Source: CALWOS01 sp963595735
GTDB taxonomy: Bacteria; Bacillota; Clostridia; Oscillospirales; Oscillospiraceae
Assembly (NCBI GenBank): GCA_963595735.1
Contig: CAVBJJ010000001.1
Coordinates: 141,208 to 205,207 of the forward strand
Direction: 5' to 3'
DNA: 64,000 nt
Shown here: positions 41,549 to 49,504 of the stretch, piece by piece
Layout of the letters: the number at the start of each line of letters is the position of its first letter
Position numbering within the stretch: position 1 is the stretch's first letter
Program-made: the position numbers and the translations under genes
The notes under the pieces: generated by a model
Databases searched by the model: none
The model's input: the letters and a program-made list of their open reading frames with translations, nothing else
What the model was told of the DNA's origin: nothing

Positions 41549-44173
41549 TTATTTCAGGAACATCCGCACCATTTTGTCCTTCCAGCCGGTGGCCGGGGCA
41601 TAGCGCATGGGCAGATCCAGGAAGGTCTTTTTGTCCACAATGCTCTTGCGGTGACTGAAGGTCTCAAAGCCCCGGCGGCCATGGTAGCTGCCCATGCCGC
41701 TTTCTCCGCTGCCGCCAAAGCCCATAGCCGTTGTGGCGATGTGGATGATGGTATCGTTGATGCAGCCGCCGCCAAAGGCCACCCGGGACATGACCCGTTT
41801 GGCCTGCTTGCTGTTTTCGGTGAAGTAATACAGCGCCAGAGGCGTGGGCATATTGTTGATGGTTTCCATCGCCTCATCCAGCCGCCTCCAGGTGAGGATG
41901 GGGAGGATGGGGCCGAAAATCTCCTCGCCCATGACGGCATCGTCCCAGCTGACATTGTCCAGCACCGTGGGGGCGATCTTCCGGGTCTCCGGGTCGCCCT
42001 CGCCGCCCCAGACCACCTTTTCCGGGTCGATCAGTCCCATCAGGCGGGCATAGTGCTTTTCGTTGACGATGTGGCCGTAATCCCGGTTGGTCAGGGGATT
42101 TGCCCCATACTGCCGCTGGATCTCCCGGGTAATGGCCTGCACCAGCTGATCCTTGATCCGGTAGTCGCAGTAGATGTAATCCGGCGCTACGCAGGTCTGG
42201 CCGGCGTTGATGAGCTTGCCGAAGACGATGCGCCTGGCGGCCAGCTCGATCTTGGCGCTGCTGTCCACGATGCAGGGGCTTTTTCCGCCCAGCTCCAGCG
42301 TGCAGGGGGTCAGATGAGGCGCGGCTTTTTCCAGCACCAGACTGCCAACGGCCTTGGAGCCGGTGAAGAAGATGTAGTCAAACTTCTGCTCCAGCAGCAT
42401 GGCGTTTTCCGCCCGGCCGCCGGTGACAACGGCCACTTCCCGCCGCTCGAACACCTCTGCCAGCAGCTCCGCAATGAGGGCGCTGGTAGCGGGGGAGTAG
42501 GCGCTGGGCTTGACCACGGCGGTGTTGCCTGCCGCAATGGCATCCACCAGCGGGTCGATGGTCAGCAGGAAGGGATAGTTCCAGGGGCTCATGATCAGCA
42601 CGCAGCCCCGAGGGCTGGGCTTGACATAGCTGCGGGAGATATACTGCACCAGAGGCGTTTTCACCCGCTTTTCCTTTGCCAGACCGGAGACATGGCGCAG
42701 CATATAGTTGATCTCGCTTTTGACCAGGGCCACCTCGCACATATAGCTTTCGCTGGAGCCTTTGCCCAGGTCGCTGCGCAGGGCGGCAAAAATTTCCGTT
42801 TCCCGCTCCTCGATGGCCTGGAGCAGGCGGCGCAGCTTGGCCTTGCGTCTGGCGATCTCCAAGGTCGCGCCGGTTTGGAAGTAGGCGCGCTGCTCCGCCA
42901 CCAGCTGGGCAAACTGCTGCCCCTTGTCCGGCTGCTCCGCCGGGACTTCCTCCGTAAAATAGCGCTTATCCCGCACGGCGCGGTAGATCGTTTCCAGCTT
43001 TTTGGCATCCCAGAGCACCGGCACGGGGTACAGGGGATTGGCCTCCTTTTCCGCATAGCGCGCCATTTCCGGAATGGCGCCCAGCTCTATGCCCGGCAGG
43101 GTCTCCGGAATACCGAAATCCCGGTTCATCTGCCGGATGGCGGCGATAAAGGCCTTGGCCAGGGCGGCGTCGGAGGTTCCCACGCCCTCCTGTCTGTCCA
43201 GCCCGGCCACCCGCGCCAGCGCCGCCAACTTTTTATGGACGCATTCGCCGTACATTTCCAGCACCAGCGGCAGCAGCACCGCGTTGGCCAGACCGTGGGG
43301 GACATTGTAGCGGCCGCTCAGGCTGTGGGACACGGCGTGGATATAACCCACATAGCTGCGGGTAAAGGCGCGGCCGGCATAGTGGCTGGCGTGGAGCATA
43401 TGCCGCTCGGCGTCCTCGCTTTCGTGGTTGACCGCGCCGTAGATGTTATCAAAAATCAGGCGCACGGCCTTTTCCGCGTAATCCCGGGTCTCCTTGGTGG
43501 TGGAGCGGCCGATGTAGGCCTCCACCGCGTGGGTCAGCGCGTCCAACCCGGAGCTGGCGGCGATGATGGGCGGCAGGGTCGCCGTGGTGGCGGGATCCAG
43601 CACCGCATAGGGCGGGATGAGGGGGAAGTCGTTGATGCAGTATTTGTGGCGGGTCTCGTCATCCACGATGATGGCCGCCAGGGTGGTCTCGCTGCCGGTG
43701 CCGGCGGTGGTGGGAATGGCCACGATGGGGGGCAGCTTGGCGTGTCCCAGCTTGAGAATGCCCTCCAGACTGGCCAGGCTGGCTCTGGGCTTGGCGATCC
43801 GCACACCGGTGGCCTTGGCGGTGTCCATGGGTGAGCCGCCGCCCATGGCGATCAGGCAGTCGCAGCCGGCGGCGCGGTACGCCCGGGTGCAGCGCTCCAC
43901 CAGGGAGGCTGTGGGGTTGGGCAGCACCTGGTCAAAGACCGCCAGGGGCATTCCCGCCGCGGCGCAGGCGTCGATCAGCGGCTGCGCCAGTCCCAGCCCC
44001 ATCACGGTTTTGTCCGTGACCAGCAGGGGGTGCCTGCAGCCCTCGCCCCGGAGGATGCCGGGGATCTCCCGCATACTGTTGAGGATCTTGGGGTTGCGAT
44101 AGGGCAGCATGGGCAGGGCAATGTGAAAGACCTTTTGGAAGGCGCGGCAATAGAGCTTTTTGGCAAAATTCAT
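41549..44173 (-). CDS. Bifunctional fusion: iron-type alcohol dehydrogenase + aldehyde dehydrogenase
   Basis: An 874-residue fusion. Residues about 1-395 are an iron-containing group III alcohol dehydrogenase (GGGSPMDTAKATG, metal-binding GLDALTHAVEAYIG, HAVSHSLSG, VPHGLANAVLLP). Residues about 405-874 are a non-acylating aldehyde dehydrogenase of the ALDH3-like type (MSPWNYPFLLTIDPLVDAIAAGN, FFTGSKAVG, LELGGKSPCIV, catalytic Cys661 in NAGQTCVAPDY). The order is the reverse of AdhE, which has ALDH first and ADH second, and the ALDH half is of a different class. The likely job is interconversion of an alcohol, its aldehyde and the carboxylic acid. Start ATG 44173 follows AGAGGA; the frame from 44251 is unsupported. 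Own promoter and terminator. Confidence 0.93.
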   Translation of the reverse strand: MNFAKKLYCRAFQKVFHIALPMLPYRNPKILNSMREIPGILRGEGCRHPLLVTDKTVMGLGLAQPLIDACAAAGMPLAVFDQVLPNPTASLVERCTRAYRAAGCDCLIAMGGGSPMDTAKATGVRIAKPRASLASLEGILKLGHAKLPPIVAIPTTAGTGSETTLAAIIVDDETRHKYCINDFPLIPPYAVLDPATTATLPPIIAASSGLDALTHAVEAYIGRSTTKETRDYAEKAVRLIFDNIYGAVNHESEDAERHMLHASHYAGRAFTRSYVGYIHAVSHSLSGRYNVPHGLANAVLLPLVLEMYGECVHKKLAALARVAGLDRQEGVGTSDAALAKAFIAAIRQMNRDFGIPETLPGIELGAIPEMARYAEKEANPLYPVPVLWDAKKLETIYRAVRDKRYFTEEVPAEQPDKGQQFAQLVAEQRAYFQTGATLEIARRKAKLRRLLQAIEERETEIFAALRSDLGKGSSESYMCEVALVKSEINYMLRHVSGLAKEKRVKTPLVQYISRSYVKPSPRGCVLIMSPWNYPFLLTIDPLVDAIAAGNTAVVKPSAYSPATSALIAELLAEVFERREVAVVTGGRAENAMLLEQKFDYIFFTGSKAVGSLVLEKAAPHLTPCTLELGGKSPCIVDSSAKIELAARRIVFGKLINAGQTCVAPDYIYCDYRIKDQLVQAITREIQRQYGANPLTNRDYGHIVNEKHYARLMGLIDPEKVVWGGEGDPETRKIAPTVLDNVSWDDAVMGEEIFGPILPILTWRRLDEAMETINNMPTPLALYYFTENSKQAKRVMSRVAFGGGCINDTIIHIATTAMGFGGSGESGMGSYHGRRGFETFSHRKSIVDKKTFLDLPMRYAPATGWKDKMVRMFLK

Positions 44174-44226
44174 GGAGCAGATTCCTCTCTGTGCGCCCGG
44201 CAGATAGCCAAAACACACAATATTAT

Positions 44227-44289
44227 CCGCCGAGTATTTTGGCCATGCCAAAATACTGTGGGAAAGCCCCTCTGGGCTTTCCGCGGCGG
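44227..44289 (-). repeat. Three-way-junction repeat, copy 2 (ADH-ALDH leader)
   Basis: Read on the minus strand it has the same layout as copy 1: outer CCGCCG/CGGCGG (44289-44284 with 44232-44227), hairpin A GGAAAGCCC/GGGCTTTCC (44282-44261), hairpin B AGTATTTTGGC/GCCAAAATACT (44257-44233). Relative to copy 1, hairpin B has a C-G to T-A pair change and a T-G to T-A pair change, and hairpin A gains one pair. It lies between the promoter and start codon of the ADH-ALDH gene, in the sense orientation. Confidence 0.8.
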
Positions 44290-44396
44290 TTTATCTGATT
44301 GAGGCGGGTCTTGACCCCCTCAAGCTCCCCCGCTGCTGCGGAGGTTTCTGCTAGCTGCCTGTTTTTCGACAGCCGCACATTATATATATCTGAAAA

Positions 44397-44424
44397 ATTA
44401 TATCACCCTCCGAAAATTTGTCAA
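44397..44424 (-). promoter_or_regulatory. Promoter of the ADH-ALDH gene
   Basis: Minus strand: consensus TTGACA (44424-44419), 16 bases, TATAAT (44402-44397). The leader is about 220 bases and contains three-way-junction repeat copy 2. Confidence 0.85.
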
Positions 44425-44450
44425 CATTTCCCCGGACAATTGTTGACAAA
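44417..44450. promoter_or_regulatory. Candidate operator overlapping the ADH-ALDH -35 box
   Basis: Perfect nine-base inverted repeat TTTGTCAAC (44417-44425) and GTTGACAAA (44442-44450) with a 16-base centre; the inner arm covers the -35 box. A redox or alcohol-responsive regulator is a guess. Confidence 0.45.
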
Positions 44451-44537
44451 GCGGCGGATTTGGCTCCGAATCTCCGAGAAATCGGGAAAAATACAGCGGT
44501 TTGCTCTGCTTTTTTGCACGAAAGTATGAAAAAGCCC

Positions 44538-44565
44538 TTGACTTTCCGGCGAAAGCGATTATAAT
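44538..44565 (+). promoter_or_regulatory. Promoter of the trp operon
   Basis: TTGACT (44538-44543), 16 bases, consensus TATAAT (44560-44565). Confidence 0.8.
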
Positions 44566-44571
44566 AAGGTT

Positions 44572-44861
44572 CAATCTGATATTACGCGAAACCGTTGAAG
44601 CGGAAATAACGGCGGCGATGCTCTCACAGAGAGTCCGGGTGGCTGAGAACCGGGCAGAAAACAAACCGTCAAATGGCCCGCTGAGGGCGCAGTCAAAGGC
44701 CGGAGACTCCGGCTGAGTATGCTGCGACGCCAGACCCGCGTCAGAGGTCGGGGATATGTTGGTATCCTGATAAGTGTGTGGTTTTCCACAAAGCAAGGTG
44801 GCACCGCGGATCGTCTGTATTCGTCCTTGACAGAAACTCGTTTTCTGTCAAGGATTTTTTT
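44572..44861 (+). ncRNA. T-box riboswitch leader of the trp operon
   Basis: The conserved T-box sequence AAGGTGGCACCGCGG is at 44795-44809. It is followed by a strong intrinsic terminator (44824-44861). Upstream is a stem I-like region with the AG-rich motif (44631-44660, AGAGAGTCCGGG then GGCTGAGAACCGGG). The likely specifier codon is TGG (Trp) at 44674-44676, assigned by position and by the downstream genes rather than by a computed fold. By family knowledge, uncharged tRNA-Trp pairs with the specifier and the TGGCA bulge, opening the antiterminator so that the operon is transcribed when tryptophan is scarce. Confidence 0.93.
44824..44861 (+). terminator. T-box terminator of the trp operon
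   Basis: Thirteen-bp stem TCCTTGACAGAAA/TTTCTGTCAAGGA (44824-44836 with 44842-44854), then TTTTTTT. It is the off state of the T-box switch. Confidence 0.92.
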
Positions 44862-44910
44862 ATTTCCCGGAACGCGCGTAATGTTGACATTTTTATTGGA
44901 GGTATGTGCC

Positions 44911-46383
44911 ATGAAAATCCTGCCTGAACTGTCCCAGATCCAAGAGATCGCGGCCACGGGAAAATACGATGTGCTGCCGGTCAGCTGCGAGATCCTCTCG
45001 GACTTTATCACGCCCATCGAGGCCGTCCGGGTGCTCAAACAGGTCTCCCGGCATTGCTATCTGCTGGAGTCCGCCGCCGCGGACGAAAAATGGGGGCGCT
45101 ACACTTTCCTGGGCTTTGACCCGAAAATGGAGATCACCTGCGTGGGCGGCGAGATGAACGGGGTGCTGGACGCGGGCAAGATGCGCTATGTCACCGGCGA
45201 CCCCTCCGAATACCTGCGCCAGGTGCTTTCCCAGTACAAAAGCCCCCGCTTTGATTATCTGCCCGCCTTTACCGGCGGTCTGGTGGGCTATTTTTCCTAT
45301 GACTATCTGGGCTACAGCGAGCCCTCCGTCCGCACGGAGGCCGAGGACACGGAGAACTTCAAGGATCTGGATCTGATGCTGTTTGACAAGGTGATCGCCT
45401 TTGACAACATCCGCCAGAAGATCATCCTGATGGTGAATATGTCCCTAAGCGACCCGGAAACGGAGTATCACAAGGCCGTGGTGGAGCTGGAAAACCTCAT
45501 CCGCCTGCTGCGCACCGGCGAGAAAAAGCAGGAGCCGAAGGCTCGGCTTACCGGACCGGTCACGCCGCTGTTCGACCGGGAGCGCTTTTGCGCCATGGTG
45601 GAGCAGGCGCAGCACCACATCCGGGAGGGAGACATCTTCCAGATCGTGCTGTCCAACCGGCTCAGTGCCCCCTTTACCGGCAGCCTGCTGGACACCTACC
45701 GGGTGCTGCGCACCATTAACCCCTCGCCCTATATGTTCTATTTCTCCGGCACGGATGTGGAGGTAGCCGGCGCTTCACCGGAAACGCTGGTAAAGCTGAA
45801 AAACGGCGTGCTGCACACCTTCCCCCTGGCGGGTACCCGTCCCCGGGGGAAGACGGAGGCCGAGGACAAGGCGCTGGAGGCCGACCTGCTGGCCGATGAA
45901 AAGGAGCTGGCCGAGCACAATATGCTGGTAGACCTGGGGCGCAACGACCTGGGGCGCGTCAGCCGCTTCGGCACAGTGGAGGTGGAAAAGCTCCACTCCA
46001 TCGAGCGCTTTTCCCATGTGATGCACATCGGCTCCACCGTGCGCGGTCAGCTCCGGGAGGACAAGGACGCTCTGGACGCCATCGCCGCGGTGCTGCCCGC
46101 CGGTACTCTTTCCGGCGCGCCCAAGATCCGCGCCTGCCAGCTGATCGGCCAGCTGGAGAACAACAAGCGCGGCATTTACGGCGGCGCCATCGGCTATCTG
46201 GCCTTTAACGGCGATATGGACACCTGCATCGCCATTCGCATTGCCTATAAGAAAAACGGCAAGGTCTTTGTGCGCAGCGGCGCGGGCATCGTGGCCGACT
46301 CTGTGCCGGAAAAGGAATTCGAGGAGTGCCTGAACAAGGCCGCTGCCGTGATCCGCTCGCTGGAGCAGGCAGAGGAGATTTAG
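44911..46383 (+). CDS. trpE: Anthranilate synthase component I
   Basis: Catalyses chorismate to anthranilate using ammonia from TrpG, the first step of tryptophan synthesis. The 490 residues show the chorismate-binding fold (QAQHHIREGDIFQIVLSNRL, PYMFYFSGTDVEVAGASPETLVKL, HTFPLAGTRPRGKTEAEDKALEADLLADEKELAEHNMLVDLGRNDLGRV, GTLSGAPKIRACQLI, GAIGYLAFNGDMDTCIAIR). The ATG at 44911 follows GGAGGT at 44898-44903; the longer frame extends into the T-box leader and is rejected. First gene of the seven-gene operon. Confidence 0.97.
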   Translation: MKILPELSQIQEIAATGKYDVLPVSCEILSDFITPIEAVRVLKQVSRHCYLLESAAADEKWGRYTFLGFDPKMEITCVGGEMNGVLDAGKMRYVTGDPSEYLRQVLSQYKSPRFDYLPAFTGGLVGYFSYDYLGYSEPSVRTEAEDTENFKDLDLMLFDKVIAFDNIRQKIILMVNMSLSDPETEYHKAVVELENLIRLLRTGEKKQEPKARLTGPVTPLFDRERFCAMVEQAQHHIREGDIFQIVLSNRLSAPFTGSLLDTYRVLRTINPSPYMFYFSGTDVEVAGASPETLVKLKNGVLHTFPLAGTRPRGKTEAEDKALEADLLADEKELAEHNMLVDLGRNDLGRVSRFGTVEVEKLHSIERFSHVMHIGSTVRGQLREDKDALDAIAAVLPAGTLSGAPKIRACQLIGQLENNKRGIYGGAIGYLAFNGDMDTCIAIRIAYKKNGKVFVRSGAGIVADSVPEKEFEECLNKAAAVIRSLEQAEEI

Positions 46384-46428
46384 CCCCCACACACAGGAGA
46401 GGCAAGCGTTTTTCAGGAGGAAAGCACG

Positions 46429-46995
46429 ATGATTTTATTGATCGACAACTACGACAGTTTTTCCTATAATCTTTTTCAGCTGGTGGGCGCGATCCAGCCG
46501 GACATCCGGGTGGTGCGCAACGACGCCATGACCGTGGAGGAAATTCGGGCGCTGGCGCCCAGCCACATCATTCTCTCCCCCGGTCCGGGACGGCCGGAGG
46601 ACGCCGGGGTGACCATGGAGGTCGCCGCCACTGTCTGCCGGGAGATCCCCACCCTGGGCGTCTGCCTGGGGCATCAGGCCATCTGCGCGGCCTATGGCGC
46701 AAGGGTGACCTATGCCAAGCACTTGATGCACGGCAAGCAGTCTCAAGTGCGCTTTGACCCCGATTGCCCGCTGTTCGCCGGCTGCCCGGAGGTGGCGCCT
46801 GTGGCACGGTATCACTCTCTGGCTGTTGCGCCGGAGACCCTGCCGCCGGAGCTGCTGGCCTGCGCCCACACGCTGGACGGCGAGGTGATGGCTGTGCGCC
46901 ACCGGGACTATCCTATTTTCGGCGTGCAGTTCCATCCGGAGTCCATCATGACCCCGGACGGGGCGCAGATGCTGCAAAACTTCATCCGGCTGTGA
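46429..46995 (+). CDS. trpG: Anthranilate synthase component II (glutamine amidotransferase)
   Basis: Hydrolyses glutamine and channels ammonia to TrpE. The 188 residues are a class I amidotransferase with the nucleophile in GVCLGHQAI, the catalytic His/Glu in VQFHPESIM, and the start MILLIDNYDSFSYNL. It may also serve para-aminobenzoate synthesis, as such subunits often do. The start follows CAGGAGG. Free-standing, not fused to TrpD. Confidence 0.97.
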   Translation: MILLIDNYDSFSYNLFQLVGAIQPDIRVVRNDAMTVEEIRALAPSHIILSPGPGRPEDAGVTMEVAATVCREIPTLGVCLGHQAICAAYGARVTYAKHLMHGKQSQVRFDPDCPLFAGCPEVAPVARYHSLAVAPETLPPELLACAHTLDGEVMAVRHRDYPIFGVQFHPESIMTPDGAQMLQNFIRL

Positions 46996-47032
46996 CCGGG
47001 ACAGGACATCACGGAGAAAGGGGAGCAAGCAT

Positions 47033-48049
47033 ATGATAAAAGAAGCCATTGTAAAGATCGTCAACAAGGAGGATCTGTCCTATGACGAGGCCTATGCCGT
47101 CATGCACGAGATCATGAGCGGGCAGACCTCGCCCACCCAGAACGCCGCGTTTCTGGCGGCGCTTTCCACCAAAAGCACCCGGGCGGAGACCACGGCGGAG
47201 ATCGCCGGCTGCGCCGCCGCCATGCGGGATCACGCCACCCGGGTGGAGCTGGGAACGGACATTTTCGAGATCGTCGGCACCGGCGGCGACGGCTCCAACA
47301 GCTTTAATATTTCCACCACCGCCGCGCTGGTGGCCGCCGCCGGCGGGATGAAGGTGACCAAGCACGGCAACCGCGCCGCCTCCTCCAAATGCGGCACGGC
47401 GGACTGCCTGGAGGCGCTGGGCGTGAACATCCGCCAAAGCCCGGCGCTGTGCCGGCGGCTGCTGGATGAGGTGGGGATGTGCTTTTTCTTCGCCCAGGAA
47501 TACCATAGCTCCATGAAATATGTGGGTGCGCTGCGGAAGGAGCTGGGCTTTCGCACGGTGTTCAACATTCTTGGCCCCCTGACCAACCCCGCTTCTCCCA
47601 CCATGCAGCTGCTGGGCGTATACGACGGCGCGCTGGTGGAGCCGCTGGCCAAGGTGCTGGTGGAGCTGGGCGTGAAAAAGGGCATGGTGGTCTATGGCCA
47701 GGACAAGCTGGACGAAATTTCCCTTTCCGCCCCCACCCAGGTCTGCGAGTTCCGGGACGGCTGGTATCGCAGCTTTGTCATCCGACCGGAGGACTTTGGC
47801 TTTGCCCGCTGCGAAAGAGAAGACCTTGTGGGCGGCACGCCGGAGGAAAACGCCGCCATCACCCGGGCGGTGCTGGCCGGAGAGCCGGGACACCGGCGCA
47901 ACGCCGTGCTGCTCAACGCCGGGGCGGCGCTATACATCGGCGGCAAGGCCAAGACCTTGCAGGAGGGCGCGGCGCTGGCGGCGGAGCTGATCGACAGCGG
48001 CGCGGCCATTGCCACGCTGGAAAAATTTGTGGAGGTGTCCGGAAGCTGA
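47033..48049 (+). CDS. trpD: Anthranilate phosphoribosyltransferase
   Basis: Joins anthranilate and PRPP to give phosphoribosylanthranilate. The 338 residues have the PRPP-binding GTGGDGSNSFNIST loop, KHGNRAASSKCGTADCLEALG and the nearby NILGPLTNPA motif. Its stop TGA shares its last base with the trpC start, so the two are translationally coupled. The start follows GAAAGGGGAG. Confidence 0.97.
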   Translation: MIKEAIVKIVNKEDLSYDEAYAVMHEIMSGQTSPTQNAAFLAALSTKSTRAETTAEIAGCAAAMRDHATRVELGTDIFEIVGTGGDGSNSFNISTTAALVAAAGGMKVTKHGNRAASSKCGTADCLEALGVNIRQSPALCRRLLDEVGMCFFFAQEYHSSMKYVGALRKELGFRTVFNILGPLTNPASPTMQLLGVYDGALVEPLAKVLVELGVKKGMVVYGQDKLDEISLSAPTQVCEFRDGWYRSFVIRPEDFGFARCEREDLVGGTPEENAAITRAVLAGEPGHRRNAVLLNAGAALYIGGKAKTLQEGAALAAELIDSGAAIATLEKFVEVSGS

Positions 48050-48837
48050 TGAATATTTTGGATCAACTGGCAGACCACGCCCGGGAGCGGGTGCGCCGGG
48101 AGCAGGCGGAAATCGGTCTGGAAGCCCTCCGGGAGCAGTGCCTGCGCCGCCCCGGCGGCGGCAGGGCGCGGTTTACCGCCGCGCTGGAAAAGTCCGGCGT
48201 GTCCCTAATCTGCGAGATCAAGCGGGCATCCCCCTCCCGGGGGATGATCACGGCGGAGTTTCCCTATTTGGACATTGCCCGGGAGTACGCAGCCGCCGGA
48301 GCGGACTGCATCTCCTGCCTGACGGAGCCAAAGTGGTTCCTGGGCAGCGACAAGATTTTTACGGACATCCGCCAAACAGTGGACACCCCCATGATCCGCA
48401 AGGATTTCACAGTGGACGCCTACCAGATCTATCAGGCCAAGGCCATGGGCGCGGACGCGGTGCTGCTGATCTGCGCCCTGCTGGACACGGAGACCATCGC
48501 CCGGTATCTGGAGCTGTGCGACCGGCTGGAGCTGGCCGCGCTGGTGGAGACCCACAACGAGGAGGAGATTGCCTCCGCCCGCGCTGCCGGGGCAAGGATC
48601 ATCGGCGTGAACAACCGGAATCTGAAGAACTTTTCCGTGGACTTTTCCCACGCCGCCCGGCTGCGGGAGCTGGTGCCGCCGGAGTGCCTGTATGTGGCGG
48701 AAAGCGGCGTCAGATCCCCGGAGGATGTGGCGGCGCTGGCAAAGCTGGGCGCGGACGCGGTGCTCATGGGCGAGGTACTCATGACCGCTCCGGACAGACC
48801 CGCTCTGCTGCGGCAGATGCGCTGCTGCGCCCAATGA
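48049..48837 (+). CDS. trpC: Indole-3-glycerol phosphate synthase
   Basis: Closes the indole ring, making indole-3-glycerol phosphate. The 262 residues form a TIM barrel with ICEIKRASPSRGMI, the catalytic lysines (IRKDFTVDAYQIYQAK) and IIGVNNRNLKNFSVDF, VAESGVRSPEDV. Overlaps trpD by one base and the trpF start by four (ATGA). Confidence 0.97.
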   Translation: MNILDQLADHARERVRREQAEIGLEALREQCLRRPGGGRARFTAALEKSGVSLICEIKRASPSRGMITAEFPYLDIAREYAAAGADCISCLTEPKWFLGSDKIFTDIRQTVDTPMIRKDFTVDAYQIYQAKAMGADAVLLICALLDTETIARYLELCDRLELAALVETHNEEEIASARAAGARIIGVNNRNLKNFSVDFSHAARLRELVPPECLYVAESGVRSPEDVAALAKLGADAVLMGEVLMTAPDRPALLRQMRCCAQ

Positions 48838-49442
48838 CCCGGGTCAAGCTCTGCGGCCTGCGCACCCGGGAGGATGTTTCCGCCGCCGGGGCGCTGCGGC
48901 CGGATTACGCCGGCTTTATCCTCTCTCCGGGCTTTCGCCGCTCCGTCACGGCGGAAACGGTGCTGCGGCTGCGAGAGCTTTTGCCGCCGGAAACGACCGT
49001 TGTGGGCGTGGTGGTGGATATGCCCCCTACCCAGGCGGCGGCGCTGCTGGAGACCGGGGTGATCGACCGGCTGCAGCTCCACGGCAGCGAGACGGCCGAA
49101 GACATCCGCCGCTTGCAGGACAGGACAGGAAAGCCCCTTTTCCGGGCGTTCCAGATTCGCACGGCGGCAGACCTTTTGGCGGCGGAGGCCAGCCCGGCGG
49201 ACACCCTGCTGCTGGACTCCGGCGCCGGCACCGGCAAGACCTTTGACTGGTCCCTGCTCCGGGGCTTTTCCCGCCCCTTTCTGCTGGCCGGGGGACTATC
49301 GCCGGAGAATGTCGCCGCGGCCATTGCGCAGCTGCATCCCTTTGGGGTGGATGTCAGCTCCGGCGTGGAGACGGACGGAAAAAAGGACCCGGAAAAAATG
49401 CGCACCTTTGTCCAGGCCGCCCGGCAGCAGCCGGAAACATAA
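48834..49442 (+). CDS. trpF: Phosphoribosylanthranilate isomerase
   Basis: Amadori rearrangement of phosphoribosylanthranilate, the step before TrpC. The 202 residues start MTRVKLCGLRTREDV (catalytic cysteine in KLCGL), continue with YAGFILSPGFRRSV, LQLHGSET and LLLDSGAGTGKTFDW, and end with LLAGGLSPENVAAAI and GVDVSSGVETDGKKDPEKM. The frame is open far upstream inside trpC; the ATGA overlap at 48834 identifies the start. The order trpC-trpF is free-standing, not fused. Confidence 0.96.
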   Translation: MTRVKLCGLRTREDVSAAGALRPDYAGFILSPGFRRSVTAETVLRLRELLPPETTVVGVVVDMPPTQAAALLETGVIDRLQLHGSETAEDIRRLQDRTGKPLFRAFQIRTAADLLAAEASPADTLLLDSGAGTGKTFDWSLLRGFSRPFLLAGGLSPENVAAAIAQLHPFGVDVSSGVETDGKKDPEKMRTFVQAARQQPET

Positions 49443-49504
49443 AAAACAGAAGACTTCCCTGCCCGATAGGGGGCAAGGTTTTGCAATATAAAGGAGAAAC
49501 ACCT

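Noticed and set aside
44719..44910. N-terminal extension of trpE
   Set aside because: It lies on the T-box leader including its terminator; ATG 44911 follows GGAGGT.
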